DNA of 64,000 nt. Origin: Progne subis subis. Lineage: Eukaryota > Chordata > Aves > Passeriformes > Hirundinidae. Positions 8,486-21,624 of the stretch are shown one piece after another. A model generated the notes under the pieces. The model saw nothing but the letters and a program-made list of their open reading frames with translations, ran no database searches and was not told the origin of the DNA. A program made the position numbers and the translations under genes. The DNA lies in assembly GCA_022316685.1 (NCBI GenBank), contig JAKJHU010000039.1, positions 4,402,001 through 4,466,000 on the forward strand, in the 5' to 3' direction. The first letter of the stretch is position 1, and every line of letters starts with the position of its first letter.

Positions 8486-11400
8486 GAATTCCTTTTATTT
8501 GAGTGAAATAAGCTGAAAAGGAATATTTGAATATTCTGATGCAATATTCATTAAAGCTCTATTCTTGGAGGCCTTACCTTAAAAGGTGTTGTAAACATTG
8601 TAAACATGGCTCAGAATTAGCATAGCTGAGGTGAGAGTAATTTTTCATTTTTATCACTCTCTGCCATGCTTCCTTCACTTACATACTTAGTGCAGTCTGT
8701 TCTGTGCAGCCTTGATAGATGAAGCAACACACTTGTAAATAACAGATATATTTATATTGCTTGTTCGTCAGGAAAGAAACACATCATTGCCACAGCCATG
8801 TATCCATAGCAGCTGTAAGACTCTCAGATCAGTTTTTCAGTTTTATATTTTTACAACATGATGGAAAATAACAGGGCTACAAAATTACATCAAAGTTAAT
8901 TTTACTATCAACATTTCTGCTTTTTTAATGGTGTCTATTAAAACTGTTTTCACGTTCTTCACAACAAAGGGGGAAACCTTGGTTAGGACAGAGTTTAAAT
9001 ACAGCTCTTAACTTTGCCTTTCAGGCTCATCAAGATGCATTTGTATGTCAGTGACCCCTGTCACTTGTGAGACTCAATGAGAGAGAAATCTAGAGGTCAC
9101 TCAATCAGAAAACCTAGATCCGCTCGAAAAGGTTAAGATCTTTAAGACTGTGTGAATAATTATAGCTTACTAAAATGTAGAATTAGCATTCTGAAATATC
9201 AGAGCTACCTTTCAGGAATATTAAACTTCTGTGTTTTTGTGGCTGCTAAAAAATGTAATACTGTTGATTGAAACATTGACCTGGTAAGCAATTAATAGGA
9301 AACTGCAAAATATTGTAGGAAATTCTAACTTTCTCTAAGTTATAAATTGGAAAGTGAAAAACCACAAGAGAAACATAAATATTGAAACATTCATATGTGC
9401 AATTTCATGTTTAACAAATTTCTAACTGAGGAAGCTGACTGAAAGAAGGAAGAGTAATTTTTTTCTAGTGTGAAGGAGGACTTGTATTATATTGCTTATT
9501 TTCCCAAAACACAACTTTTGAGGACTAAGATTACAAATTTGGATTTTTCTTACATGTAGTTCACAGGCAGCAGATTTCAAAATCTTCAAAATCTTTTGCT
9601 GATTTCATGGAATCATCAACTGAAATTTGTTAGCAAGTTTTTTCTCTGTACACCTGTAAACAAGTGGCCATTTTTCAGTTTAGAAAAAGAAGGAAGAAGA
9701 AAACTTTTCTTCTAGTGACAGTAAAACAAGCACTGTAAACAGGGATGAGGGCTCTGAGCGGGGCGGAATACTGTCTGGATCAAAGAGTGGACAGCTGTAG
9801 TTTGCTGTTGGGGGTGAAGAATGGGATATGCACACATACAGCTGTTTGTGAATGTCTGGGCTAGCTAGGAGAGCGTACCCTACTCTGCACTGGTGACAGA
9901 CTGAATCATAACACTGTCCTAAAGGAGTATTCTTCACCCAGATACAGGCTGTTATGAGTTGAGAACAGGGGATCTATTGCATTCATGTATTTCTTTTAAC
10001 ACTATGGACCAACTGTCTTTCTTTGATACATTCCTAGGCAACTGGTAAGGAAACTATGTCTCTTGCCTGCTAAGCCTTTTGAACTCTGGGCAGTCTTGCC
10101 AAGAGCAGGAAAAGGAAAGGGAATGCTGAATGACACTTGAAATAGACATCTCCCCAAGTTGTCTTTATGACTTTAGGGCATTGGGCCTAGTGAAGAGCTA
10201 CACAGGCGGGTGTATCAAATTTGATATGGTTCTAACCATGCTGTCTGTAATAATGAAATAGTTCCTCAGCTTTGATATGAGTTCTCTGGGAGAAGCCTAC
10301 TTGGTCTCCCTCCGGGAAGGAGCAGACAGCCCAGAAGACGCTGTAGATAGAGCTGTCTGTTTTGACTCTGAGTTAAAAGAAGAGGGTCTGGTTGCAAGAT
10401 GGTACTGAAACAAATGGAAAGTCTATGGGCTCTTCTTGTTGGCTCAGTCTGGAGTACTGAGGGAGGAAATGGACCAAGGCCAATCCATCTTTACTTTTGA
10501 CCCACTGGGTTAATTGACCAGGGCATTCCATGGTCTATTTTCTTTGCATTTTCTTGTGCCTTTTGTCACTTTGTGCGCTTTTTGTCACTGTTATTTCAGT
10601 GTGTTTCCTTGCTTCCTTCTTCCAGGCAGTATGACCTATACCTTATATAAATTCTCCATTGCCAATCATGAAAGGTCTCAGTTTTCTTAGAGTTAATTAG
10701 GAAAGACCTTCACAGAGATAACTTTTCTTCAGAAGATGACGGTTATATGCAAGAGGCAATCTCAGTGGATATTCAGTGGATATTCAGTGCTCCCATACAG
10801 TTGGAACTTCTGTCACGAAAGGGCGTCTATTACTACTCATTCATTTAAGAACCCATAAGAGGTTGAGTCTGTTGGGGGTTTTTTTGCCCTTCATTTGAAG
10901 TCAAATCCTTTTCTTTTCCAGATCAAAGGTCATGGATAAGAATGGTTTGATTATTTGACTCTACAGAGCAGCTGATGTCCTCAGAGGTTTCAGAGGATTT
11001 TGGGTTCAGCATGTAACAAGTGTGAAATTTGCATTTTATTATCAGATTTCAACAAAAAGTCTCTGGACAAAAAGGTCAATATGTTGATCTCGAGGGTGTG
11101 TCCAATTTATGTCTGGATCAAGAGCTTGGTTTTAGGCAAATCTGCTCATTCCTGATATATGCTTTGGTTTGCATTTTGAAGCAGTTCCAGTCAATCCTTT
11201 CAGTGCCCTTTTTGGCTTTCTTTTGGATGAAACTGATCTGGAAGAAGTGTTCCAGGTGCAGCTTCAGATGTAAATTGTCATTGTTAGACCATGCTAGAGT
11301 TATCCCAAAGTTTGAAAAGCAAACCCCAACACTGCTGGAATAACTATAGTCTGGACATTGAATCTTTATCACCAACTATTTGGCTTTACAGGTCTGTTCT

Positions 11401-14400
11401 GACTTGTCTGCATTACTTTCTAGCTGGACATATCATGAGACTGTGCTGAATGAACAATGCTTCGCACTATTGAAAGTAATATCCTGATAATGCAGTTGTG
11501 TCTTGTTACAAGCAGACGTAAGGTGTGCTTGCAAAAATTTAATTGCATACTTGTATTAAAGTACTGTTGTATTTGCACTGTAATATAAAAGCAATGAAGA
11601 ATGCATGTGGTTGGTATTTTATTATTTAAAAGGAGTATGGTAATATAATCATTAATATATTTTTAAGCATCACTTCTCTATAGAAATTTAAATTAGTAGT
11701 TCATATGATGAGTTTTAAGGTAATATTTCTTATTAAAAATGGAGCTTCTGAAAGTTTTAGGTTCATAAAAGGTTTCTAATTAAGCCATGAAAATTAATTT
11801 AGCCATGAAAAACGGATTGCTAATTAGTTTGCTAATAGGGCTGTCCCTTCCAAACTCATTGTAGAAGGTGAATATTAGGTTAGTTCTGTCTCTTGAGGCT
11901 TCAGGGAAGTTTATGACATTCTTTATGAAAGGTATTACTGTCCACATTTTTCTTGTGAAGAGAACTTGTCTTTCCTCCCAAACATTTAAGGAATATTATT
12001 GCTGATGATTTCTATTATGCTTTGTCTGCTTTCTGGAATAATTTCCTGGGTAATCAATGCCTTTTTTTTTTCCCTGTGTGGCACTGATAAACACAAATAT
12101 TAGAGCAAAATGAAAGTGAGAGGAAATCCTATCTGAATGCTGGAATGACCTTAGCATACCCCAAACTTGGAATATACCAAATACCTCCTAAAAGAAGATG
12201 AATGGAGTCTCTTTGGGAAGAGGCTATTCTAGAAATTAAGTTGTCTTTATTGTAGTGATATTTGTTATAAATATTATGCCAGCAATACTAAATCATCAAA
12301 ATTACAGTGAATATTAATTCAAGTCCATTCTGCACAGAGGTCAGAGCGTATACAGTAGTACCAGTATTTTTCTATGCATCCCATCTACAACTAAGTCCTT
12401 CAAAGTGACAAAGCTGGGTTGCTGCTTCCTTTTCCCCTCTTAGTTGTTGAGTGCTCTCTCTGGTGGCATTAATGTGGTGGTGTTGTATCTGTCATCTCTT
12501 TGACTGAACTGAGCTAAGGCAACTGACAGTTTAATTTCTGATTGATCATCCAGGTTTCTTCAGATACAATTTGTCATTATGCTACTGTTAGGTGCTTTGA
12601 ATTAATTAAATCTGCTGCTGTAGCCTCTAGAAGCCTTAAAAGGACTATAATTAAAACATAAGCTCTACAAACTCTATAGATCAATCTTTTTTTTTTTTTT
12701 TCCTATAGTTAATTTCGGCTTGTTAAATCACACAAATTGGCTTAATCCAAGCCTGAGCTATGAGATGAACTCAAGGTCCATGTTGTTCCAATATGTTGAG
12801 AAGCAATATACTTGGGAGAAAAATACATCTAAAAGATGTATTTGCTTTTTAAAATACAAATGGAAATTGTTTTGCCTTGTAATTTTGTCAGGTTTTTTAC
12901 ATATATAATCTATGACCAGTCAAGTGTCATTCCTGGAATTTCCATAAAGGGGTTTAACCTCATCTTAAGTTGGTTAATATAAAATATGAGGAATAAGTAT
13001 ATATAATGTATAAAGGATGTTAGTGGAGTGAAATAAGATATTCTCCAAAATGGGAAGTCATTCTATATAGGAACTATATTGAGGAAAAAAAAAAAGGAGG
13101 ATTGGACTACTATTGGAATTTTTTGGTGGACTGATTTAACAAGAGAATTTCAAATGATGGCACGGATGAGTATTTTCCTAATCAAACATATGCAACTCCA
13201 CCTTATTCACCCCTTCATGATTAATCTATTGATGTCTGTACACCACTGTTTGAGTCATAAGCAGACCTGGTGGCAGAGCGAGAAAATAATCAATGTCAGT
13301 TCTCTTGTTTTTGTATTTACTGGAAGCATATTCATGGTGTTTTTATTTTTGTCATGGCTGTTTTAAACTGGGAGAGAAGAAATTCCTTAAGCAATAAAAG
13401 AAGAGATTTTTAACTGGATCCATTTTCAACAAATAAAATACACTGATTCAATGTAAATCAAACACTTCAGGTTCTGTAGAAGTCTCAATACAAATGCATT
13501 AACTTCATAGGGATTAATAAATGCAAGGAGTGAAAAGCCTGAAAGTATTTTTAACCTACTTTCTGAAGCTACACTAGCTTACTAATTTTGGATTCTTTCC
13601 ATAAGGGAAATATTACCATTTTAGAAAATGATTTTCCCTTTCTGCCTTTATCTTAAAAATATTATTGCTTTTAAAAGTGCTTTCCCAAAGATTTCTGTAG
13701 TCCTCAAAAAAGGTCCTTGAATTCTTGGTTTCTGAAGAAAAAAGCCTGAGAAGTAGAAATTTCCTTCAATTTTTCTGTTAATAATAAATACAATTAAACA
13801 CAATGACATGTAGAGATGTAGAGTCATGAATTCAGTGAACAAAAATTACCATAAAGTTCACTTACAAATGAAAATAAATGTAGGTCTCAATACTCTGGTT
13901 TTCAAGGATGATTCTGAGAACGGACAGAGAAATGGGATACATTAATAATTCCAGTATGAGTTGGAATAGAATGAAACTTGTGTTTGGTTTTTTTGGAATG
14001 GAAACTTGTTAAAGTGCATAGAATAGGATTGCTTATTTTGTAATTTGGCCAAAATTATTGAAAAAGAGATGGTAGAAAAATATATTAATGAAAGATTTAA
14101 TGTCCCTTCATCTCACTTTGAAGAAGATATCTCCAGTATGCAGATCTCAGACTAGTTAGTGACAATAAGACAGCTAGGTTTTAAAATAACTGATATTCAG
14201 GGTGGAACCTTAATCCCTTTTAATTTCTGATCTGCTAAATAAATGATACAGAATACTAAGGCAAACAAATTCATGTTTGCTAAAATTCTTGAAAAGCTTA
14301 AATTAGCTGTTAGCATAGATCTGTTTTTAATTTATTCATTTAGAAAACTTTACAAGTGTTGTTGAACAAACTTAACAGATTAGTAAAAATATGGCAACAG

Positions 14401-16059
14401 CTGATTAAGCTGACATATCAGGAAAAAAATTGTTAAAAAATGAATGAAAATTCTAAAACTTGGAAATTATCAATAATCCTATATAGTTTATATTTTTTCT
14501 GGAGTATTTCTTTTCAGTTGATACCTGCTAATCATGTACTTTTGTGATAAGAAAACTTAAAGTATTGTTTACCCACCAAAATGAGAATTGCATATTAAAC
14601 ATATTACACAATTAATTTATAAAAAATTTATTGGGTTTTTTTTTTTTTCATTTTTTAAAATTACATCTTTATGCCTTCCCATAGTTGGAAAAGTGACAAT
14701 GCTTTTTCACAACGTTCCTGGTTTTTAAATTAAAGCGGACTATTTTTGTGAGTAAGTAAACATATTTATGTTCTAGGAGAGGGACATCCTGCATGCTCTG
14801 TGTTTGAGACAGATGGTTCTTGTTTTGAATCTCACTTTCCAAAGCTGTATTTTAATAACTAAATTAGCTTCCTGCATAAAGTGGGGGAATATGTGATTAG
14901 AAAGGGGTAAGAAATGGAAAAACTATGGGATATGTAAAGCAGAAAGGTTTCCTCTTTGTTTTGCGTTTTGATTCTTCCTTGTACCTGCTTTTACTTTCCA
15001 TCATTGCTTTGCTTGCAGGTGCACGATGTTTATAATCTTTCTGCCCTTCCTTGCTTCATATTCTATATATTCTTGCATCTAAGTGAAATCAGCAGTCATA
15101 TGGAGTCTTGAGTGTTTTTTCTTTGTTTTCTTTTACACAGAAATAATTAGTCATTAGCAGCTTCTCCTACTCCGAGGTAATTGCCCTCATAATGCCTATG
15201 ATTTCCATAGTCAAGCATGAATACACCTCTAGTTAGCTCTTTTACTTCCAGCTCTAAGCCTTTTGTCTGTCAGCAGAGTGGCCAGAAACCTCTGATGGCT
15301 TTCCTCATAGCCACCAGCAGTGATTCTCTTGCCACAGACACAAACACCTGTGTTACTAGCACTTGTATTCTGCAGCACAGATACCTGGGCTTCCATACAA
15401 CCTGTGTGGTGTTTCTGTTGTAGTCAGTTGCTCCTACTAACGTCCAAAAAGGAGTGTAACTTTTGCTTATATCCGTGGTAAGTGAAAACTGGCTGTCTTA
15501 CCTATACCTCCATTGAGGTTTCACCTAATCCCAAAATAGCAATTTCTTCTAGGGAAAACATACCTAATGTGAAAAATATCAAAGTATTAGGCTTAATACT
15601 GAAATTAAGTATTTCATACTGATAATTCAATGTTTATATCCCACAGCAAGTCAAAATGCTTTCTTTTTAAGGCCTTGGATGAAGAGCCTTGCTGAAGACC
15701 CAGAGGCTGAATACAGCTCCACTGCAATCCTTTCTATAAATGGTCAGCAAAGTGGAAAAACTCAAGTCCTGATACATTTTTCCCTGGTGTTTTACAGTGC
15801 AATGTGTATTTTTCATAGTCACTTATTTTTTGTTGCATTAAAATGATCAGCTTTAAATATTACGTTTCTCTGTCTTGTTATTTAACATCCAGTGTCTGTA
15901 GGAAAGGGACAGGACACTGCATTGTCTAAAAGAATCTTAGTAAGTAGGCTATTAGGATAGAAAGTACCTGTTTTCATTTTAGCCTAAGTACATAGTTTCA
16001 TAATGTTTTAGGCTGTTAAAAAGGAGAAAACTCCATCAATCACAGAAAAGATGGTGGAA
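8486..16059. other. AT-rich intergenic or intronic sequence, about 7.6 kb
   Basis: A long stretch in which I recognise no gene, RNA or mobile element. Small features only: a tandem 11-bp repeat TCAGTGGATAT near 10763-10790, and T-runs near 12061, 12688 and 14637. The best open frames are 104 codons (11029-11343, +) and 95 codons (13079-13366, +), both without recognisable domains and with A-runs or T-runs in them. This may contain ancient, unrecognisable repeats. Confidence 0.55.
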
Positions 16060-16065
16060 AGGTAT
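16060..16065. repeat. Target-site duplication, left, of the 1-kb LTR
   Basis: AGGTAT immediately before the element; the identical hexamer follows it at 17074-17079. Confidence 0.8.
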
Positions 16066-17073
16066 TGTAATAAATACGATAGACCAAATTCAGTAAATCA
16101 AAATTTAGAATTTTATTTTGAGACAAAATAACAGTCTCTGATAGCTACAATTAAAAAGGACAATGTCGTACCCCGGGGTCTCGGCACTGGGTGAACACGG
16201 TAACACACTCTGTCAGTATGTCACCCCCTCAGTTCACATTTCTGGTCTGAAGCTGTCAATTTTTATACACTGGTTCGCTGAGAGAAAATCGTGACTCTAA
16301 GACTCCCCCTTCTGAGGCAGCTCCATTAGATATTCATGTTCAGGTTCTGGTGCGGTTGAATGGATTTGCGCTGGAGAACAATGTTGTGATTGCTGGTCTG
16401 GGTGCAGTGTAGAGATGTTAATGTCGGGCGGGGACGGATAAGATATCAATCTGATGTAATCATTCGGTCCTCCGGGTTCTCCATCTCCCTTTTCCGTCCT
16501 TTTTGTTCTCTAACGGTTCCCTGCAGAAGTTTTCTCATGTCTCTTTTCATGTAATTCTTGGCATAGCTTTCTCATGTCCCTCCCTTGCAATCTCCAGCAA
16601 AGAATTCCTTGTGCCCCTCCCCGTGCTGTTTCAGTCACAGTTAACCCGTTGTATACTTGACTAGAAATAAAACTTGCTCCTTATGGTTATCATTACATTT
16701 ACAGAAAATGAATTACATATTATAACATTTAACACAAATTAACTTTAGGACATATATCACAGGTATCATATAAGTTAAATCCTTACAAATATTAAGCATG
16801 AATTTAAGAAAAAGACTAAGGCAACACTTAGTCCAGAGACCAAACTGTCTTGGAGTTTGGAAAGTGGGTCACTGTATTACGAAACAAGGCATTAATGAAA
16901 ATATGTGGTTTATATTATCTTACATTCAATCATTCATTCCTTCCTCTCTGCCACACCACTTTTACACCAGCCATCATTGGTCTCTGATATTTTCAGAACT
17001 CCATTGCAAGGTCAAAGCGCCATTTGTATCTGAATTATTCCTGCGCTACCTTTTACGAGCTGGTGCATAAACA
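16066..17073 (-). mobile_element. Solo LTR, about 1 kb, minus strand
   Basis: A 1008-bp element bounded by a perfect 6-bp duplication, AGGTAT. On the minus strand it starts TGTTTATGCACC and ends TATTTATTACA, giving canonical TG and CA ends. A TATAAAA box lies at 16261-16267 and an AATAAA about 150 bp downstream at 16112-16117, giving U3-R-U5 order. CpG-containing words (for example CGTACCCCGGGG near 16169) set it apart from the AT-rich surroundings and suggest it is not very old. Around 16525-16585 two phrases resembling TTTTCTCATGTC repeat. The boundaries were found from the paired ends, not by matching a known family; the duplication size suggests an ERVK-like element. A frame of 90 codons inside it (16798-17070) is incidental. 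Confidence 0.82.
16261..16267 (-). promoter_or_regulatory. TATA box of the 1-kb LTR
   Basis: TATAAAA on the minus strand, located between the U3 part and the AATAAA of the same LTR. The position fits a retroviral promoter directing leftward transcription. Activity is unknown. Confidence 0.5.
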
Positions 17074-17079
17074 AGGTAT

Positions 17080-20000
17080 TTCTGCCTATCCAGGCCTAGT
17101 CTCTTTTGAAATTCTCTTTAGTAAGTCTAGTACATTTTCTTTGTTCACAAAAGGATGCTTTCATCCCTTTTTGCAGCTCTGCAATTTGATCCACCATGTT
17201 TCTCCTGTGTCAGATTCTCTCACTTTGTCCTTTGTATTTGTCCCAGATATTTTCATCTTTTACAGAAAAGACTGGCAAGGGTTTTCACACTCGCCACATG
17301 ATCTCTGTTATTAATTTCTTTAAATACCTCATCTTTTCCCCGAGGCACTTACTTTGGCAGACATTTTAGACATGCCTGCGCTATCCTAAAAATCTTATTT
17401 CCTATGGTAAAGATTAGTTTTCACACTGCTGTAACAGTAAATGACGTATAATATTGCTCATTAACATAAAACCCACAATCTTTACTGTTTTCCCACTAAA
17501 CCACCTCTCCTCACTATGTTAGCTGTGCCTGAAGAGGATGGGGTGGGTTTACCTTGGGTTCTGCTCCTCCCATGTATCACCCAGTGAAACTGGTGGTGCA
17601 CAGAAAGGGGAGGAAACTGCTCTCAACATAGCTTTTGCTGGATTGAGTGTAAGTGGAATGAACAAGCATCTATGGAAGATTCTTACCTTTCCTTCTCTGA
17701 ATTATTAATTTCAGAACTCATTGGATTGTTTAATATTTCTATTTTCTAACAAAGGAAACAATAGCTAGAGGCATGTAATAAGGATATTAACAGTAATGCA
17801 CCTGTAATTACAGCATGTGTATGGTACAATCCATTTGAATGTAGAAGCAATCATGGATTATTTTTGTGCTTCATTTACACCTGTGTTTATATACAGCCAT
17901 ATTATTTTTGTTTGTCACTGGCAATACAGTGACATAAGGTCCTTTTGTACAAACACTTATTAGTAAGCCTTCTGTCCTGTAAATTGAGATACTCCTCTGA
18001 GCAAGGGCACGTCATGGACTCTAGTTTGAAACATTGGCTTCATTTGAGTTATTTTACTGTAAGAAAATGAATGCTGAATGGAGAATACAGACCTTGCTGA
18101 GACAAAGAGGCCAGTGTCTGATACTAGCTTACAACAGCTCTACTGCAAAGTCAAAATTACAGTGAAAAAATATAAGGAAAAAACAGTAAGCAGTCATCTC
18201 AAATACAATCTATTTTGATTTGAGGACTTTAGACAACAATGGAAATTCCTGAAGCTAAAACTTTGCAGCTGGTGAAAATGCAATTTGATTTCTTTGACTG
18301 TAAATGAAATTCTATCCTTTAAAACTTTGCTGACATAAAAGAAGACAGTGTTCTGGTCATATTTTGCCTTGCTTATATACTGATTATCCTTTAGAAAATT
18401 TTAAATTGTAGATGTACCTATTCTAAAGATTCCAGTAATGTTACTACATGCAAGAAGTATGGCAACATTCTCCTTAAATAGCACAGAAATAGTGATTTAA
18501 GATTATAATAGGCCATTTCCATAGGGATCTAATTTTGGTCCGGATGGCAGATGCTGTTTAAGCTATTTCATGAATTAAACAGAAGAGGCTGGTTTCAATT
18601 GTTACAAACAAGATGTCTCTCAGCACAGAAAGAAAGTCAAATGTAGTGATATTTTTCTTAATGACAACTCTGGCGTGTTTATTAGCAAATTCTTAAAATT
18701 TCTTAGAGGAAATGTGTTTTTTCCTGTTCTCTGAGATATAATACAACTTCTCTATCTATATAAAGAAAACACTTAATATACTCCCTATTGTGATTACCCT
18801 GAAATAAACCCACAACCAGGGCTACCATGGGAGGTCTTGTTTACTAGCATGCCTTTATTTCATGAATCTAAAAGAGGCTTGGTAGACCTGACTTTAGCCT
18901 GGCTGATGTCTAGCCTCTGATGAAAGGCAGGAAGGCCTCCCTTTTTCTTACAGCTTTCTCCTAAAAGTTGATTTGCCTGTGCAGGGTTAACATAAGGGTG
19001 TCTAACTCCATCCTTCAACCTCACTTTCCCCTTACGAACAGTCCCTGCTGTATATGGATTTTTATTACCAAACACTAACCAGTAAGAGTATGAGAGGGTT
19101 CATTAAAATTTATGTGTGTAGCAAAGTCTGCAGCCTCTATGGAATATACTTACTTTGAAGAGCAGTCATGAGAATAACAGCTTGTCTGAGCTTATATAGC
19201 TCTTTACTATTCTTTCAAGTATGTAGAAGCAGAAACTCTTTGCCCTACTGGATCAATACTGCTAATAATTATAAACATATTTCCACCATTAACAAGCAAC
19301 TGCCTCTAGTAAAGAGCCCTGAAGCAACAATAACTAAAGCCAATCAGATGAATGACAAATGGTCACATTATCTAAAATATCTTATGCTATTTTTCCAGAA
19401 TCAAAAATATACTAAAAAGATCATCAAAATTATGTGTACTAGAATCCATTTATTTTACTCTCAACATTCTCTTTTTCAACAATAAAATAACATTAAATAA
19501 CAATTGTTCTATTTAGTGCTAAATCCTTGTCTTTCTTAGTTCCTGGTCCAAGAGCAGTTACCACAAAAAAGGAAAAATATTTTAAACATAAAACTCCTGT
19601 TGTATTAATATGTACAATACGAATACTTTCAAAAGCTCCATAGTCAATTTTCTTTAAAGAAAGGAAAAACAAGCAATAATATTGACTCAAATTATCCACT
19701 AAAATATAATTTATATTGTTTAAATATCCTTTCCCTGACATACTAAGATGTTTCTACAGGAAGATTAGTGACTTTGCGGAGGTCTGTGGTTCCTTTTTTG
19801 TGAATTGGACCTTCAACTGTTTGACAAACTCTGGCTAGATCAACCCCATAGCCTTTAGATAGTAAAATTTCCTGTAGAAAGGCACCAAGCAGAGGAAGAA
19901 AGGTGTGTTCTGTCTTTAGCAATCAATTGTTGCAGAATTTGGGTGCTATGACACACTCATTCACTAGCTGGTTTCTGTTTCATCTTAGTTGAAAAGAAAG

Positions 20001-21210
20001 CTAGAGAAGAGCATACAGCTAGCTGCTATTCCTCTTAAAGCTCAGGTTTGAAAATGTCTTCTCCCTCAGCTATGCCCTTAAGGTTGAGACCATTTGGATT
20101 TTAAGATCTGAGCTCAGATTATGCCCTCTAGAAATATTCCTGAAGATGAACTCTGGCTTTTCAGACTGGAGTGTCTATTTAAACTTTCTCAAGTGTTGTA
20201 TTGTCTATCCATGTTTACTGTTTGTAGTGAGATGTGCATGCTGTTATTTTGGCCTTGCTACATTAACTGTTTTATGAGTTATTCATGTGTGTTCCTGCAA
20301 GTTGTCACTTCAGAAAAAAACTACCCCAAATCCTAAGAATGAGTAACAGATTTTCTGTTTATTTTCACTCTGTTGCTACAGTCCAAGACAGATCACCATA
20401 GATTAGTTTCTGTATACAGCTGCAAAATCCCCAATGCTTTTTAAATTTGTCACCCTTGTCTCAGATGAACATATCTCAAATTTTCTTTAACAAAGTTACT
20501 GTCAGATGACCCTTCTCTGCTACTGCTTCTGATGGAAAATTTCCAGCTTTGAAGTATGTTTGGAAATCTAGTTTTGTAATCCTGACTACGTCTATTGTAA
20601 TCTTTGACTGTATCTAAATTCCTCATTTATAAACTCCTTTTGCATTAATATCTCTTAGTATGTGATGGTGCTTCTACAAGTTCTTGGTTTGTGAACTACT
20701 CTTATATTGATTTGGGGTGTTCTATTTGGAGCTTGACTTCTCATCTTTTTATGCTTTTTTTTTTTTTTTTTTCCCTCTCAGAAGCTCTTGCATTTCACAT
20801 GCTTTCACTTTCAGAAGGTAGCAAAAGAGTCAGTCCTCAGAATGGACTTTTAAGATTTCTTTCAGGATTTCAAAATACCTGCAGATAGATGGTTTTTTTG
20901 GGGGAGTAGGGGTAGCTGTGAAACACAATCTTCAATCAAGCTGTCATTATCTTGTAGCTTTCACTGTCTATGATTTGTTCCTGCAAAGCAAATTTTGTGC
21001 TATAATAATCATGATTTTCAAAGTCTAGAAAATTTTTCAGGAAGTGGAATGTCTATTTGCATACACAGTAAATGGCATAATAAAAAGGTGAAGACTGAGC
21101 TGCATTTCTAGCAACTATAAATTGACCCTGATTTCTCAAACTGAAAAGATATCACGATCTTTCCTATTAAAGATGTAATTTTCATTTAATTAGCCAAATT
21201 TTTACAGGTT
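17080..21210. other. AT-rich intergenic or intronic sequence, about 4.1 kb
   Basis: No gene recognised. Bases 17330-17480 contain wording (CCCCGAGGCACTTACTTTGG) that could belong to an old LTR, but I found no paired ends. A run of 18 T lies at 20755-20772. Open frames reach 105 codons (19168-19485, +) with no domain. Confidence 0.5.
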
Positions 21211-21235
21211 GGGGTTGTTTTTTTTTTTTGTGGTT

Positions 21236-21266
<31 letters not shown>

Positions 21267-21364
21267 GTTTTTTGTTGTTGTTGTTGTTGTTGGTTTTTTG
21301 GTTTTTTTGGGGGGGGGTTTTTTGTGCGGGCCCCCCCCCATTTATTTATTTATTTATTTATTTT
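21211..21364. repeat. Composite simple-sequence tract: T-rich, (TTTTG)n, (TTG)n, G-run, C-run, (ATTT)n
   Basis: A chain of adjoining low-complexity blocks in about 150 bp: T-runs, TTTTG repeats (about 21240-21265), TTG repeats (about 21272-21292), a run of nine G, a run of nine C and ATTT repeats up to 21364. It ends just before the CR1 3' fragment. Frames read through it give only phenylalanine, cysteine and leucine strings. A G-run beside a C-run can form a hairpin and is a likely place for sequencing or assembly error. Confidence 0.9.
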
Positions 21365-21384
21365 AATGAAACTCACTCCTCAAG

Positions 21385-21624
21385 GTTTACAGATTCAGAC
21401 TAGATATAAGGAAGAAACTTTTTACAATAAATGTCATCAAACACTGTCACAGGTTGTCCTGAGAGGTGATGGATGGCCCCATTCCTTGAAACAATCACGG
21501 TGAAGTTGGGTAGGGTCTGAGCCTGATCTAGCTGAACATACCCCTAATGGGAGGTAACAGCAGGGGGGTCGGACTAGATGGCCTTTAAAGGTCCTTTCCA
21601 ACTCAAACCTTTCTATGATTCTAC
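21385..21624 (+). mobile_element. CR1 LINE 3' fragment, plus strand
   Basis: The last 240 bp or so of a CR1 element. It contains TTTACAGATTCAGACTAGAT followed by ATAAGGAAGAAACTTTTTAC, then GGTCGGACTAGATGGCCTTTAA and AGGTCCTTTCCAACTCAAAC. It ends TTCTATGATTCTAC, which is the CR1 terminal octamer signature. It is severely 5'-truncated and has no coding part. The right end is sharp; the left end merges with the simple-sequence tract. Confidence 0.92.

Noticed and set aside
17330..17480. A further LTR
   Set aside because: Some LTR-like wording, but no paired TG/CA ends, no duplication and no TATA/AATAAA order.
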